NCBI GenBank assembly: GCA_031290205.1
Contig: JAITNZ010000097.1
Location: forward strand, 1-5,065
Direction of reading: 5' to 3'
Origin: Spirochaetaceae bacterium
GTDB lineage: Bacteria; Spirochaetota; Spirochaetia; Treponematales; Breznakiellaceae
DNA: 5,065 bases
How positions within the stretch are numbered: position 1 is the stretch's first letter; each line of letters begins with the position of its first letter. Below, piece by piece: positions 1-4,717 of this stretch. Below the pieces are notes generated by a model. It did no database searches. It saw only the letters and a program-made list of their open reading frames with translations, and had not been told where the DNA came from. The translations under genes and the position numbers were made by a program.

Positions 1-9
1 ACTTGTCCT

Positions 10-69
10 GCGCCACGCCATGAACGATTAACCGCAACAACACCCATCGGGTGCTATTATTGGGCGGGG
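10..69. repeat. Intergenic hairpin repeat, copy A
   Basis: This copy aligns with 131-200 at a constant 121-bp offset over 36 positions (26 identical by eye), then again after a variable loop (49-69 against 177-197, 18 of 21 identical). Landmarks are GCGCCACGCC at 10-19, GATTAA at 26-31, and a hairpin with stem CACCC (41-45) / GGGTG (49-53) around a 3-nt loop, followed by an ATTAT-GGGCG segment. The family is not recognised. It could extend left of the window. Confidence 0.6.
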
Positions 70-130
70 TAGCGACGCAATTTTGCGGCGCGGCGCGCTG
101 ATAACGCCTTCTGAACAGCAGCTTTCGCTG

Positions 131-200
131 GCGCTACGCCGTGCTAGATTAATTGCGTAAACACCCTCACCGGTTCGGGTGCAATTATCGGGCGAGGGGG
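131..200. repeat. Intergenic hairpin repeat, copy B
   Basis: This is the second, diverged copy of the element at 10-69. It keeps GCGCTACGCC (131-140), GATTAA (147-152) and the stem CACCC (162-166) / GGGTG (177-181), but the loop is 10 nt and includes the palindrome ACCGGT. Retained stem arms with a changed loop length suggest that the hairpin matters, or that the element spreads as a palindromic unit. It ends in a purine-rich G tract. Confidence 0.6.
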
Positions 201-206
201 AGACTT

Positions 207-214
207 CCCCCCCC
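207..214. repeat. C8 homopolymer tract in the intergenic region
   Basis: Eight cytosines in a row lie about 80 bp upstream of the predicted -35 box. Such tracts are prone to slipped-strand length change. No promoter element sits directly across it, so an effect on transcription is only a possibility. Confidence 0.7.
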
Positions 215-263
215 TCCTTATACTTGAGATTACCATAGCGCCTACCTGATTTACCACGAATTT

Positions 264-292
264 TGAAGTGCACCCGGAGGCGCTGAAGTGCA
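264..292. promoter_or_regulatory. Direct repeat TGAAGTGCA x2, candidate operator
   Basis: The 9-mer TGAAGTGCA occurs at 264-272 and again at 284-292, exactly 20 bp apart (about two helical turns). The second copy abuts the predicted -35 box. That position and same-face spacing fit tandem binding sites for an activator or repressor. No regulator is encoded in the window, and the identity of the factor is unknown. Confidence 0.35.
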
Positions 293-321
293 TTGACATT
301 TTTTCTGAATACCGATATATT
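293..321 (+). promoter_or_regulatory. Sigma70-type promoter of the nfu operon
   Basis: A perfect -35 hexamer TTGACA (293-298) is separated by 17 bp from TATATT (316-321), which matches five of six -10 consensus positions. A start site near 327-330 would leave a short leader of about 17 nt that contains the Shine-Dalgarno sequence AGGAG (333-337). No other equally good promoter was seen before the operon genes. Confidence 0.75.
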
Positions 322-344
322 TTTTTAATGTTAGGAGAATACAA

Positions 345-569
345 ATGTTAGAAAAAAAAATTAAAGATGCGCTTGACGATGTGCGTCCGTCGCTTCAAGC
401 GGACGGCGGTGATGTGGAGTTTGTGTCTGTTTCCTCCGAGGGGACAGTTTCGTTGAAGTTGACGGGAGCGTGCGGGTCTTGTCCTCATGCGCAGTTGACA
501 TTAAAAAATGGTATTGAAAACTACCTAAAACATCAGGTTCCCGAGGTTACTTCTGTTTTAGGTGTGTAA
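345..569 (+). CDS. NifU C-terminal domain (Nfu) Fe-S cluster scaffold protein
   Basis: This 74-residue protein is a single NifU C-terminal domain, the family that transiently holds a [4Fe-4S] cluster and passes it to apo-enzymes in the cytoplasm. Visible hallmarks are the block RPSLQADGGDVEFV (residues 14-27) and the cluster-binding C43-x-x-C46 in GACGSCPHA, followed by the helix that leads into a hydrophobic C-terminus. It corresponds to the C-terminal part of E. coli NfuA without the degenerate A-type domain; stand-alone versions of 70-90 residues are common. The ATG start is supported by AGGAG at 333-337 with 7-nt spacing. It is the first gene of the operon, and its last 8 nt overlap the next gene. 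Co-expression with a cysteine-containing NusG-II protein and a Gx transporter suggests a redox setting, which is inference. Family assignment is very secure; client proteins are unknown. Confidence 0.95.
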   Translation: MLEKKIKDALDDVRPSLQADGGDVEFVSVSSEGTVSLKLTGACGSCPHAQLTLKNGIENYLKHQVPEVTSVLGV

Positions 570-984
570 TCGGATCGCACGGATCTTGCGCCCGCTTGAC
601 TATCTTCTTACCGCAATTGCCGGAGCGATAACTCTCGCTTCGGCTTTTTTTGTTTATGGCGGAGTAAACAGCGAGGTGATAATCAAAATACACGCCCAAG
701 AAAAAAAAGTAAGTTGGGAATACCCGCTACGTTCGGACGTGACGCTTGCCGTCGAGGGACCGCTTGGTGAAACGATTATCGAAATGAAAGATGGCAGCGC
801 GCGTATCATTGCTTCGCCTTGCGAAAATAAAACATGTATCTCGATGGGGGCGGTCGACCGCGCCGGGCAATTTGCCGCCTGTCTTCCGAATCGGGTTATC
901 GTTACCATTGAAGGTTCAACTGAAGGTTCCACTAAAGGTTTCGCCGCGCGGCAAAAGGATGAACTCGATGCCGCCACATGGTGA
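562..984 (+). CDS. Membrane-anchored NusG domain II-containing protein (EetA-like)
   Basis: This 140-residue protein has one N-terminal membrane segment (about residues 13-32, after RPLDY) followed by an extracytoplasmic NusG domain II. Diagnostic positions are C87 and C92 in SPCENKTCISMG, the turn around residues 100-106, and C107 in ACLPNRVIV, which match the three-cysteine pattern of the stand-alone family. Despite the name it has no NGN or KOW domain and is not the transcription factor NusG. Genes of this family are typically next to Gx-family membrane proteins, as here, and I recall the pair being EetA/EetB in flavin-based extracellular electron transfer loci. The start is GTG at 562, overlapping nfu by 8 nt. 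A GAGG at 543-546 is rather far away, so re-initiation after nfu is likely; TTG at 586 is an alternative start. The tail after the domain (residues 117-140) is hydrophilic and includes a 12-bp tandem repeat encoding EGST-EGST-KG. Confidence 0.85.
   Translation: MCNRIARILRPLDYLLTAIAGAITLASAFFVYGGVNSEVIIKIHAQEKKVSWEYPLRSDVTLAVEGPLGETIIEMKDGSARIIASPCENKTCISMGAVDRAGQFAACLPNRVIVTIEGSTEGSTKGFAARQKDELDAATW
910..945 (+). repeat. 12-bp tandem repeat, three copies, in frame
   Basis: GAAGGTTCAACT (910-921) is followed by GAAGGTTCCACT (922-933) and a decayed third unit (934-945). The unit length is a multiple of three, so changes in copy number only lengthen the hydrophilic tail of the NusG-II protein. 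Confidence 0.75.
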
Positions 985-2086
985 TTCGCAGAAGACGCTT
1001 GCTGCATTGGGTGCGTGCTGCCTCTTCCTTGCTACCATCGAATATATGATACCCAAACCGCTCCCCTTCTTACGCTTGGGGCTTGCTAATGTTCCGCTCT
1101 TGCTGGCATTACATCTTCCCTTTTCTTTTTTCGGAACGCTGGTCGCCGTTAAAGTGTTAGCACAGGCGCTTATATCGGGGACACTCTTTTCGTATGTATT
1201 TTTATTTTCATTTGCAGGCACGGCGGCATCGAGCCTCTTCATGTTCCTACTTGCCCGTGTGTTTCACGGGGGTGGGGCGCGGCGCGGCGCGATTAGTTTT
1301 GTCGGCATCAGTGTTGCAGGCGCGTTTCTTTCGAACATTACGCAGTTAGTCCTTGCACGCTTTTTTATTCTTGGGGAAAGCGCCTTGTATATCGCGCCGC
1401 CCTTCCTCTTCGTGGGAATTATTAGCGGCTTCCTTCTGGGGCTCTTCACTGAAAAGTTTACACAACAATCAGTGTGGTATAAAAGCGTCACAGGCGCCTT
1501 CATGCCTTGCCTTCACTATGAAAACGGCGCAGCCATGCGGCGCTCACCACATAGCCCCCCAAAAAAAATTAGATTCACGAAAGAAGTGATGCTGTTTATC
1601 ATTGGCGCCGTCTTATCAATTACCGTGCTCTTTATTCCATGGACAAGTATCCGCCTTGCTTTGTTTATAATGTTCTGGATAATAGCCGCTGTCCGCGGTA
1701 GAGCGGGGAATCCATTTATCACGCTGTTCGTGTTTTCCACCATCGTGCTCTGTAATATGCTCAGCCCCTATGGGAAAGTGCTTTTCAGCATTGCTTCTTT
1801 TGATATAACAGAGGGCGCGCTGCTTGGCGCCTTAAAAAAAGCGGCGACTATCGAAGGCTTACTCATGCTCTCGAAAATAACGATGAGCGATACGTTGCGG
1901 CTGCCGGGGGTAATTGGGAACACGATAGCAGAATCATTTCGTATTGTGCGAATATTAAATGACAAGAGCACAAACCGCCCTTCCCTTACCAAGGGCAAAG
2001 GCAAGGCTGAAAGTGCCGCAGGCACTGCCTTAGGCGGAATTATACACTGGATAGACGAATTACTTATCCGCGCGGAAACCCTATGA
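968..2086 (+). CDS. Gx-family (ECF S-component-like) membrane protein with EcfT-like C-terminal half
   Basis: This 372-residue polytopic membrane protein has two parts. Residues about 10-165 match the Gx transporter / 'heptaprenyl diphosphate synthase component I' family: IEYMIPKPLPFLRLGLANVP, then the ISGTLFS region, then VAGAFLSNITQLVLAR and the GIISGFLLGLF helix. This family groups with the S components of ECF transporters and includes EetB-like proteins; the old synthase name does not imply catalysis. A basic linker (166-204) leads to a second membrane region (205-335) with about three hydrophobic helices and then DITEGALLGALKKAATIEG plus a long amphipathic segment, the layout of an EcfT/CbiQ coupling protein, although I see no canonical Ala-Arg-Gly motif. 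The usual Gx domain is under 200 residues, so this is a long form. The start at ATG 968 is preferred because AAAGGA (954-959) lies 8 nt upstream; ATG 959 is possible. It overlaps the NusG-II gene by 17 nt and the next gene by 4 nt. The Gx call is firm; the EcfT-like call is tentative. Confidence 0.85.
   Translation: MPPHGDSQKTLAALGACCLFLATIEYMIPKPLPFLRLGLANVPLLLALHLPFSFFGTLVAVKVLAQALISGTLFSYVFLFSFAGTAASSLFMFLLARVFHGGGARRGAISFVGISVAGAFLSNITQLVLARFFILGESALYIAPPFLFVGIISGFLLGLFTEKFTQQSVWYKSVTGAFMPCLHYENGAAMRRSPHSPPKKIRFTKEVMLFIIGAVLSITVLFIPWTSIRLALFIMFWIIAAVRGRAGNPFITLFVFSTIVLCNMLSPYGKVLFSIASFDITEGALLGALKKAATIEGLLMLSKITMSDTLRLPGVIGNTIAESFRIVRILNDKSTNRPSLTKGKGKAESAAGTALGGIIHWIDELLIRAETL
1555..1568 (+). 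repeat. C6A8 slippage-prone tract in the Gx linker
   Basis: Six C followed by eight A encode Ser-Pro-Pro-Lys-Lys-Ile at residues 196-201, exactly in the basic linker between the Gx domain and the EcfT-like half. A slip in DNA replication or on the ribosome here would release the N-terminal domain alone. Confidence 0.7.
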
Positions 2087-3888
2087 AATTTCTCCCCCCA
2101 ATTTCCCCCCCCCTCATTTTTAGCATCCTTCTGTTCTTCGCTCATTCTGCTTTGATTTTCGCTCTTGATGATACTTCCGTAGCGTCCGGTGTGCGGGAGC
2201 GGGAAACGAGGCGGGAAACGCTGCTTAAAGAGCGTTTAACGGACGAAAACATCACTTTTACCGAAGAATCGCTCTTTTCGGATTACGGCGCTTACGGCGT
2301 CTCAATCTATGTTGACGTCCAGAGCACCAGTGAGGGGGGGGGCGCACAAGGGGGAGGGGGAGAAAAAAATTTTATTTTGGCAATCCCTATTTCATCACTT
2401 GATGATACTGACGAGGATTTTCATTTTGGTTTGAAGTTTGCACTTGACTTTATAAAAAACATTCTGCAAGAGGGTGCGCCGGTTCCTCTCCGTGTTGCTT
2501 TTCTTGCCGATGACTGGGGGGCGGTAGCGGGTGCCGACGGTTGTGCAGGTTTACAGGCGCTCTTGGATTCTATCCATGACGAAAACACCGTTGTGCTCTA
2601 TGCCCGTCTTTTTTTTGGGGGGGGGACAGCATTACAGATTGTGCAGGCATCAACAAATTATACGACGCCCTTGTCTCTGCTTGAACCTTTTATTGCACTC
2701 TGTAACGCACATGATTTTCTGCTTAATTTTCCTTCAAACTATAATTTTTTATATCGGAATGGTATTGCGCCAAATACGCCGCAGATCGATATGGCATCTA
2801 AAAACGGTGTCAATATATTGTTCGTTAAAAGCGGCGAAGGGGGAACTAATTCTAGCGGAGAGCAAGCAGAAAAACTTTCAATGATTGTATCGCGATGGAT
2901 TGCGGCAGAGAAAAACTTTTCGCAAAACATAATTACGAATAATAGTAAAAACTATATGCTCTTGTATTTGAAAAGTAGCTTTATGATTCTATCCGAACAA
3001 AAAATTATTTTGTGCACCTACATCGCAGAACTGGTGCTGCTCTTCAGCGTCGTCCTCCTCTATAAATACAACAAAAAGCGGGGGGATTTTTTATATCTTT
3101 TTTTATTGCTCTTTTTTACGCTGAGTATTGTAATCATCCTGTTTATTGATATGGTGCTTTTGATGCTCGCAACACTCTCGTTACTTTTTTTTACCCTGCT
3201 CTATCACACCAGAGGCGCTTTCTGCCCTCGCGCAGTGCCTGAGGCAGTGCCCGATGCACATCTATGCCTTGCTTCCACTTTGAGAAGGGCGTTCTACACC
3301 GTCGCGGTAACGAAGATGGCAACAGCGAGGGCATGTCCGCGTTCGTGCGTTGACCGGGAAAGCCGTCCCCCTGTCCGAAATATCATCGTCCTCTGCCTCG
3401 GTATTCTTTTTGTCTGCATCCCTTATATTGACATCGTGGTAAACCTCTTCAGTATATTTAATCTTAGAAATGAACAGAACCAGTCCATGCGGGAAACACC
3501 TCAAGAATATAGTGTATTGAACACCGTCGAACCATCCTTTACTGTTCATACACGTGATACATTGCTGCTTACCCGCCGTCTGGTTCACCTAGAAATTTTT
3601 TCCTCAATAGAAACCGAGCCTGAGCCTGAGCGTTTCCGCCTTTTTTTTGTTTCAGCAAAAGATTCTTTTTTACAGCAGCGGGCAGATGATGATATGCTTC
3701 CGCCTTTTGTCTATTTATCGCCGGTTCCCTATTTGATTAGTGAGAAAGGAATCGAATTTATCCTTGGCTCATTCCCCCCAAAAAACATATCCCTTGATAT
3801 CGCGCTGCCCCTCGAACTTGAAGGCTCATTCTACGCCGAAGCATATTATCCTTCAGGCAGGGTGGAAAAATGTCAACTTGAATTGTAA
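2083..3888 (+). CDS. Uncharacterised envelope/membrane protein, possibly degenerate M28-like; phase-variable
   Basis: This 601-residue protein has no confident family. An N-terminal signal peptide or anchor (about residues 8-28) precedes an extracytoplasmic domain (30-300). Three or four membrane helices follow (about 305-327, 335-375 as a long double segment, 432-458), with a hydrophilic cysteine-containing loop (376-430) and a beta-rich C-terminal domain (480-601). The N-domain has the rhythm of M28 aminopeptidase/Gaa1-like proteins: an early strand ending SSLDD (104-108), a helix with GLKFALDFI, the strand PLRVAFLADDWG (135-146), then GLQALLDSI and a late NGVNILFVKSGEG (241-253). The His and Glu metal ligands appear to be missing, so peptidase activity is unlikely; this match is by eye only. 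The ATG sits in an ATGA overlap with the Gx stop and has only a weak GGAAA upstream, which implies translational coupling. C9, G9 and G9 tracts lie at codons 8-11, 84-87 and 179-181; the copy in this window reads through all three (ON). Confidence 0.8.
   Translation: MKFLPPISPPLIFSILLFFAHSALIFALDDTSVASGVRERETRRETLLKERLTDENITFTEESLFSDYGAYGVSIYVDVQSTSEGGGAQGGGGEKNFILAIPISSLDDTDEDFHFGLKFALDFIKNILQEGAPVPLRVAFLADDWGAVAGADGCAGLQALLDSIHDENTVVLYARLFFGGGTALQIVQASTNYTTPLSLLEPFIALCNAHDFLLNFPSNYNFLYRNGIAPNTPQIDMASKNGVNILFVKSGEGGTNSSGEQAEKLSMIVSRWIAAEKNFSQNIITNNSKNYMLLYLKSSFMILSEQKIILCTYIAELVLLFSVVLLYKYNKKRGDFLYLFLLLFFTLSIVIILFIDMVLLMLATLSLLFFTLLYHTRGAFCPRAVPEAVPDAHLCLASTLRRAFYTVAVTKMATARACPRSCVDRESRPPVRNIIVLCLGILFVCIPYIDIVVNLFSIFNLRNEQNQSMRETPQEYSVLNTVEPSFTVHTRDTLLLTRRLVHLEIFSSIETEPEPERFRLFFVSAKDSFLQQRADDDMLPPFVYLSPVPYLISEKGIEFILGSFPPKNISLDIALPLELEGSFYAEAYYPSGRVEKCQLEL
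2105..2113 (+). repeat. C9 homopolymer in the signal-peptide codons
   Basis: Nine cytosines span codons 8-11 of the 601-residue gene, preceded by a C6 run at 2094-2099. Reading the sequence shows that loss of one C leads to a TGA at 2153-2155 and gain of one C leads to a TAG at 2121-2123. Either change switches the gene off near its start. Confidence 0.85.
2334..2342 (+). repeat. G9 homopolymer tract at codons 84-87
   Basis: Nine guanines are followed closely by G5-A-G5 (2350-2360 region), giving a glycine-rich loop in the extracytoplasmic domain. Loss of one G shifts reading to a TGA at 2432-2434. Confidence 0.85.
2609..2625 (+). repeat. T8G9 compound tract at codons 176-181
   Basis: Eight T are directly followed by nine G, encoding Phe-Phe-Gly-Gly-Gly. 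Loss of one base shifts translation into a frame that stays open to a stop at 2882-2884, giving a truncated product with an unrelated basic tail and no membrane helices after the N-domain. Confidence 0.85.
3232..3255 (+). repeat. 12-bp tandem duplication in the loop of the 601-residue gene
   Basis: GCAGTGCCTGAG (3232-3243) is followed by GCAGTGCCCGAT (3244-3255), encoding AVPE-AVPD in the hydrophilic loop between membrane helices. Part of it (3237-3251) is an inverted copy, 14 of 15 bases, of 2021-2035 in the C-terminal linker of the Gx gene. Confidence 0.6.
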
Positions 3889-3911
3889 ATTTTTATTCGT
3901 GAGGTTCGTGC

Positions 3912-4637
3912 TTATAGATCGCCTGAAAAAGTGATTTTTTTATTGCGGATATCGCCGGACACGACGGCGACCTTTCCAAGAAAAGCGCCGTAGATTTCCG
4001 CATCGTCGGTCCACTCAGTATTCGTTTTCATGCTGAGTTCCGCCGCCTTCCTGTGCGCTTCGAGGATTGGAGCAAAGTGAAAGCCTTGCGGAGTTTGGGC
4101 AAGGGCTAAGCGGGAACGATGCAGGTGCTGTTTGACGAAAATGCCGGTTTCATCAAGCTCTTTCGGCGTTTCCGTTAAGGGCAGCACGGGAATCGCCGCG
4201 CCGTGTTCGATTGCCGCATCGATGACTCGGTTTACAAGCGCGTTATCGACCCAGGGGCGCGCTCCGTCATGAATCAAAACAAGTCCTGAGCGGCTACCCT
4301 CCAGCGCATCGAGCAGCGAAAGCGCGTGAAAGACAGAGATGCGCCGACTTTCCCCGCCGGGCACGAAAAAAACTTCCCCCTGATACCCGTCGAGCGCGTG
4401 CGCACCTATCGCCACGCGAGCGGCTGTTTCGCCGATTTCGGCTTTTACGGGGTGAACGATGATGATGGACGAAATGCGCGGCGAAGAGGCAAACGTATGG
4501 AATGCCGCGCCGAGCACGGTCTGCGACGGCTTTGAACCGTCGGCTTCTGACGACAGAAACCGGTATTCTTTTTTCCCGCCGCCGCCCATACGTTGGGAAG
4601 AGCCTGCGGCAACGATAATTGCGCTAATATGCATCAT
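3912..4637 (-). CDS. ispD: 2-C-methyl-D-erythritol 4-phosphate cytidylyltransferase
   Basis: IspD joins CTP and MEP to give CDP-ME plus pyrophosphate, the third step of the MEP route to isoprenoids, in the cytoplasm. The 241 residues fit the family (E. coli about 236). Motifs in order are the nucleotide-binding loop AAGSSQRM with R16, K23 in KKEY, IHDGARPWV (residues 122-130, D124), R174 in HLHRSRLALAQTPQGF, the acidic TDDAE (210-214) and the C-terminal GDIRNKKITFSGDL with K234. By alignment by eye these cover the E. coli catalytic and binding residues R20, K27, D106, R157 and K213. A short insertion (about residues 29-40) lengthens the loop after K23. Two adjacent ATG codons (4637 and 4634) give MMHIS; the second is the commoner family start, and neither has a good Shine-Dalgarno. 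It follows rplL on the same strand after 80 nt with a stem-loop between, and converges on the phase-variable gene 23 bp away. Confidence 0.96.
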   Translation of the reverse strand: MMHISAIIVAAGSSQRMGGGGKKEYRFLSSEADGSKPSQTVLGAAFHTFASSPRISSIIIVHPVKAEIGETAARVAIGAHALDGYQGEVFFVPGGESRRISVFHALSLLDALEGSRSGLVLIHDGARPWVDNALVNRVIDAAIEHGAAIPVLPLTETPKELDETGIFVKQHLHRSRLALAQTPQGFHFAPILEAHRKAAELSMKTNTEWTDDAEIYGAFLGKVAVVSGDIRNKKITFSGDL

Positions 4638-4671
4638 ACTTCAAATGTGATACTAGCCTTGTGGTAGGATA

Positions 4672-4700
4672 CCCCCGCCCCGCCTGTGGCGGCACGGGGG
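4672..4700 (-). terminator. GC-rich stem-loop between rplL and ispD, possible terminator or attenuator
   Basis: CCCCCG (4672-4677) pairs with CGGGGG (4695-4700), and CCGCC (4680-4684) pairs with GGCGG (4688-4692) around a 3-nt TGT loop, with a 2-by-2 internal mismatch. It lies 17 nt beyond the rplL stop in the direction of transcription. Neither side has a T run, so a classical intrinsic terminator is doubtful. An mRNA-stabilising or attenuating hairpin that limits read-through into ispD, or a palindromic repeat, fits equally well. Confidence 0.4.
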
Positions 4701-4717
4701 CAGCACAAGCGCGGGAA

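Larger units (their letters stand above)
1..344. other. Intergenic region upstream of the nfu operon, no gene
   Basis: I see no convincing gene here. Short minus-strand open frames exist, but they run through the repeat copies, lack ribosome-binding sites and have low-complexity, non-protein-like translations. They share a peptide around Arg-Pro-Ile-Ile-Ala-Pro only because both cross copies of the same DNA repeat. The region holds two diverged hairpin repeats, a C8 run at 207-214, the direct repeats at 264-292 and the operon promoter at 293-321. What lies between 70 and 130 is GC-rich with small palindromes (for example CGCAA/TTGCG at 76-87) but no recognisable RNA gene. Confidence 0.6.

Noticed and set aside
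28..344. Two small minus-strand open frames sharing a Arg-Pro-Ile-Ile-Ala-Pro peptide
   Set aside because: The similarity comes from both crossing copies of the DNA repeat; no ribosome-binding sites and the frames conflict with the promoter region.
586..588. TTG at 586 as start of the NusG-II protein
   Set aside because: Possible, but it has no Shine-Dalgarno; GTG 562 gives the usual stop-overlap coupling with nfu. Kept only as an alternative.
791..967. Upstream extension of the Gx gene to an ATG at 791
   Set aside because: It lies fully inside the NusG-II gene in another frame, has a non-family, basic sequence, and ATG 968 has a well-spaced AAAGGA.
2531..2884. A 117-residue plus-strand frame inside the 601-residue gene
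   Set aside because: It is a shifted frame of the same gene; it matters only as the tail added after a one-base loss at the T8G9 tract.
3926..3941. AAAAA-GTGA-TTTTTTT as an intrinsic terminator for the operon
   Set aside because: The stem is five A-T pairs only and lies within the end of ispD; too weak to call.
4638..4671. Promoter for ispD in the spacer
   Set aside because: On the minus strand I found no -35/-10 pair with acceptable match and spacing.
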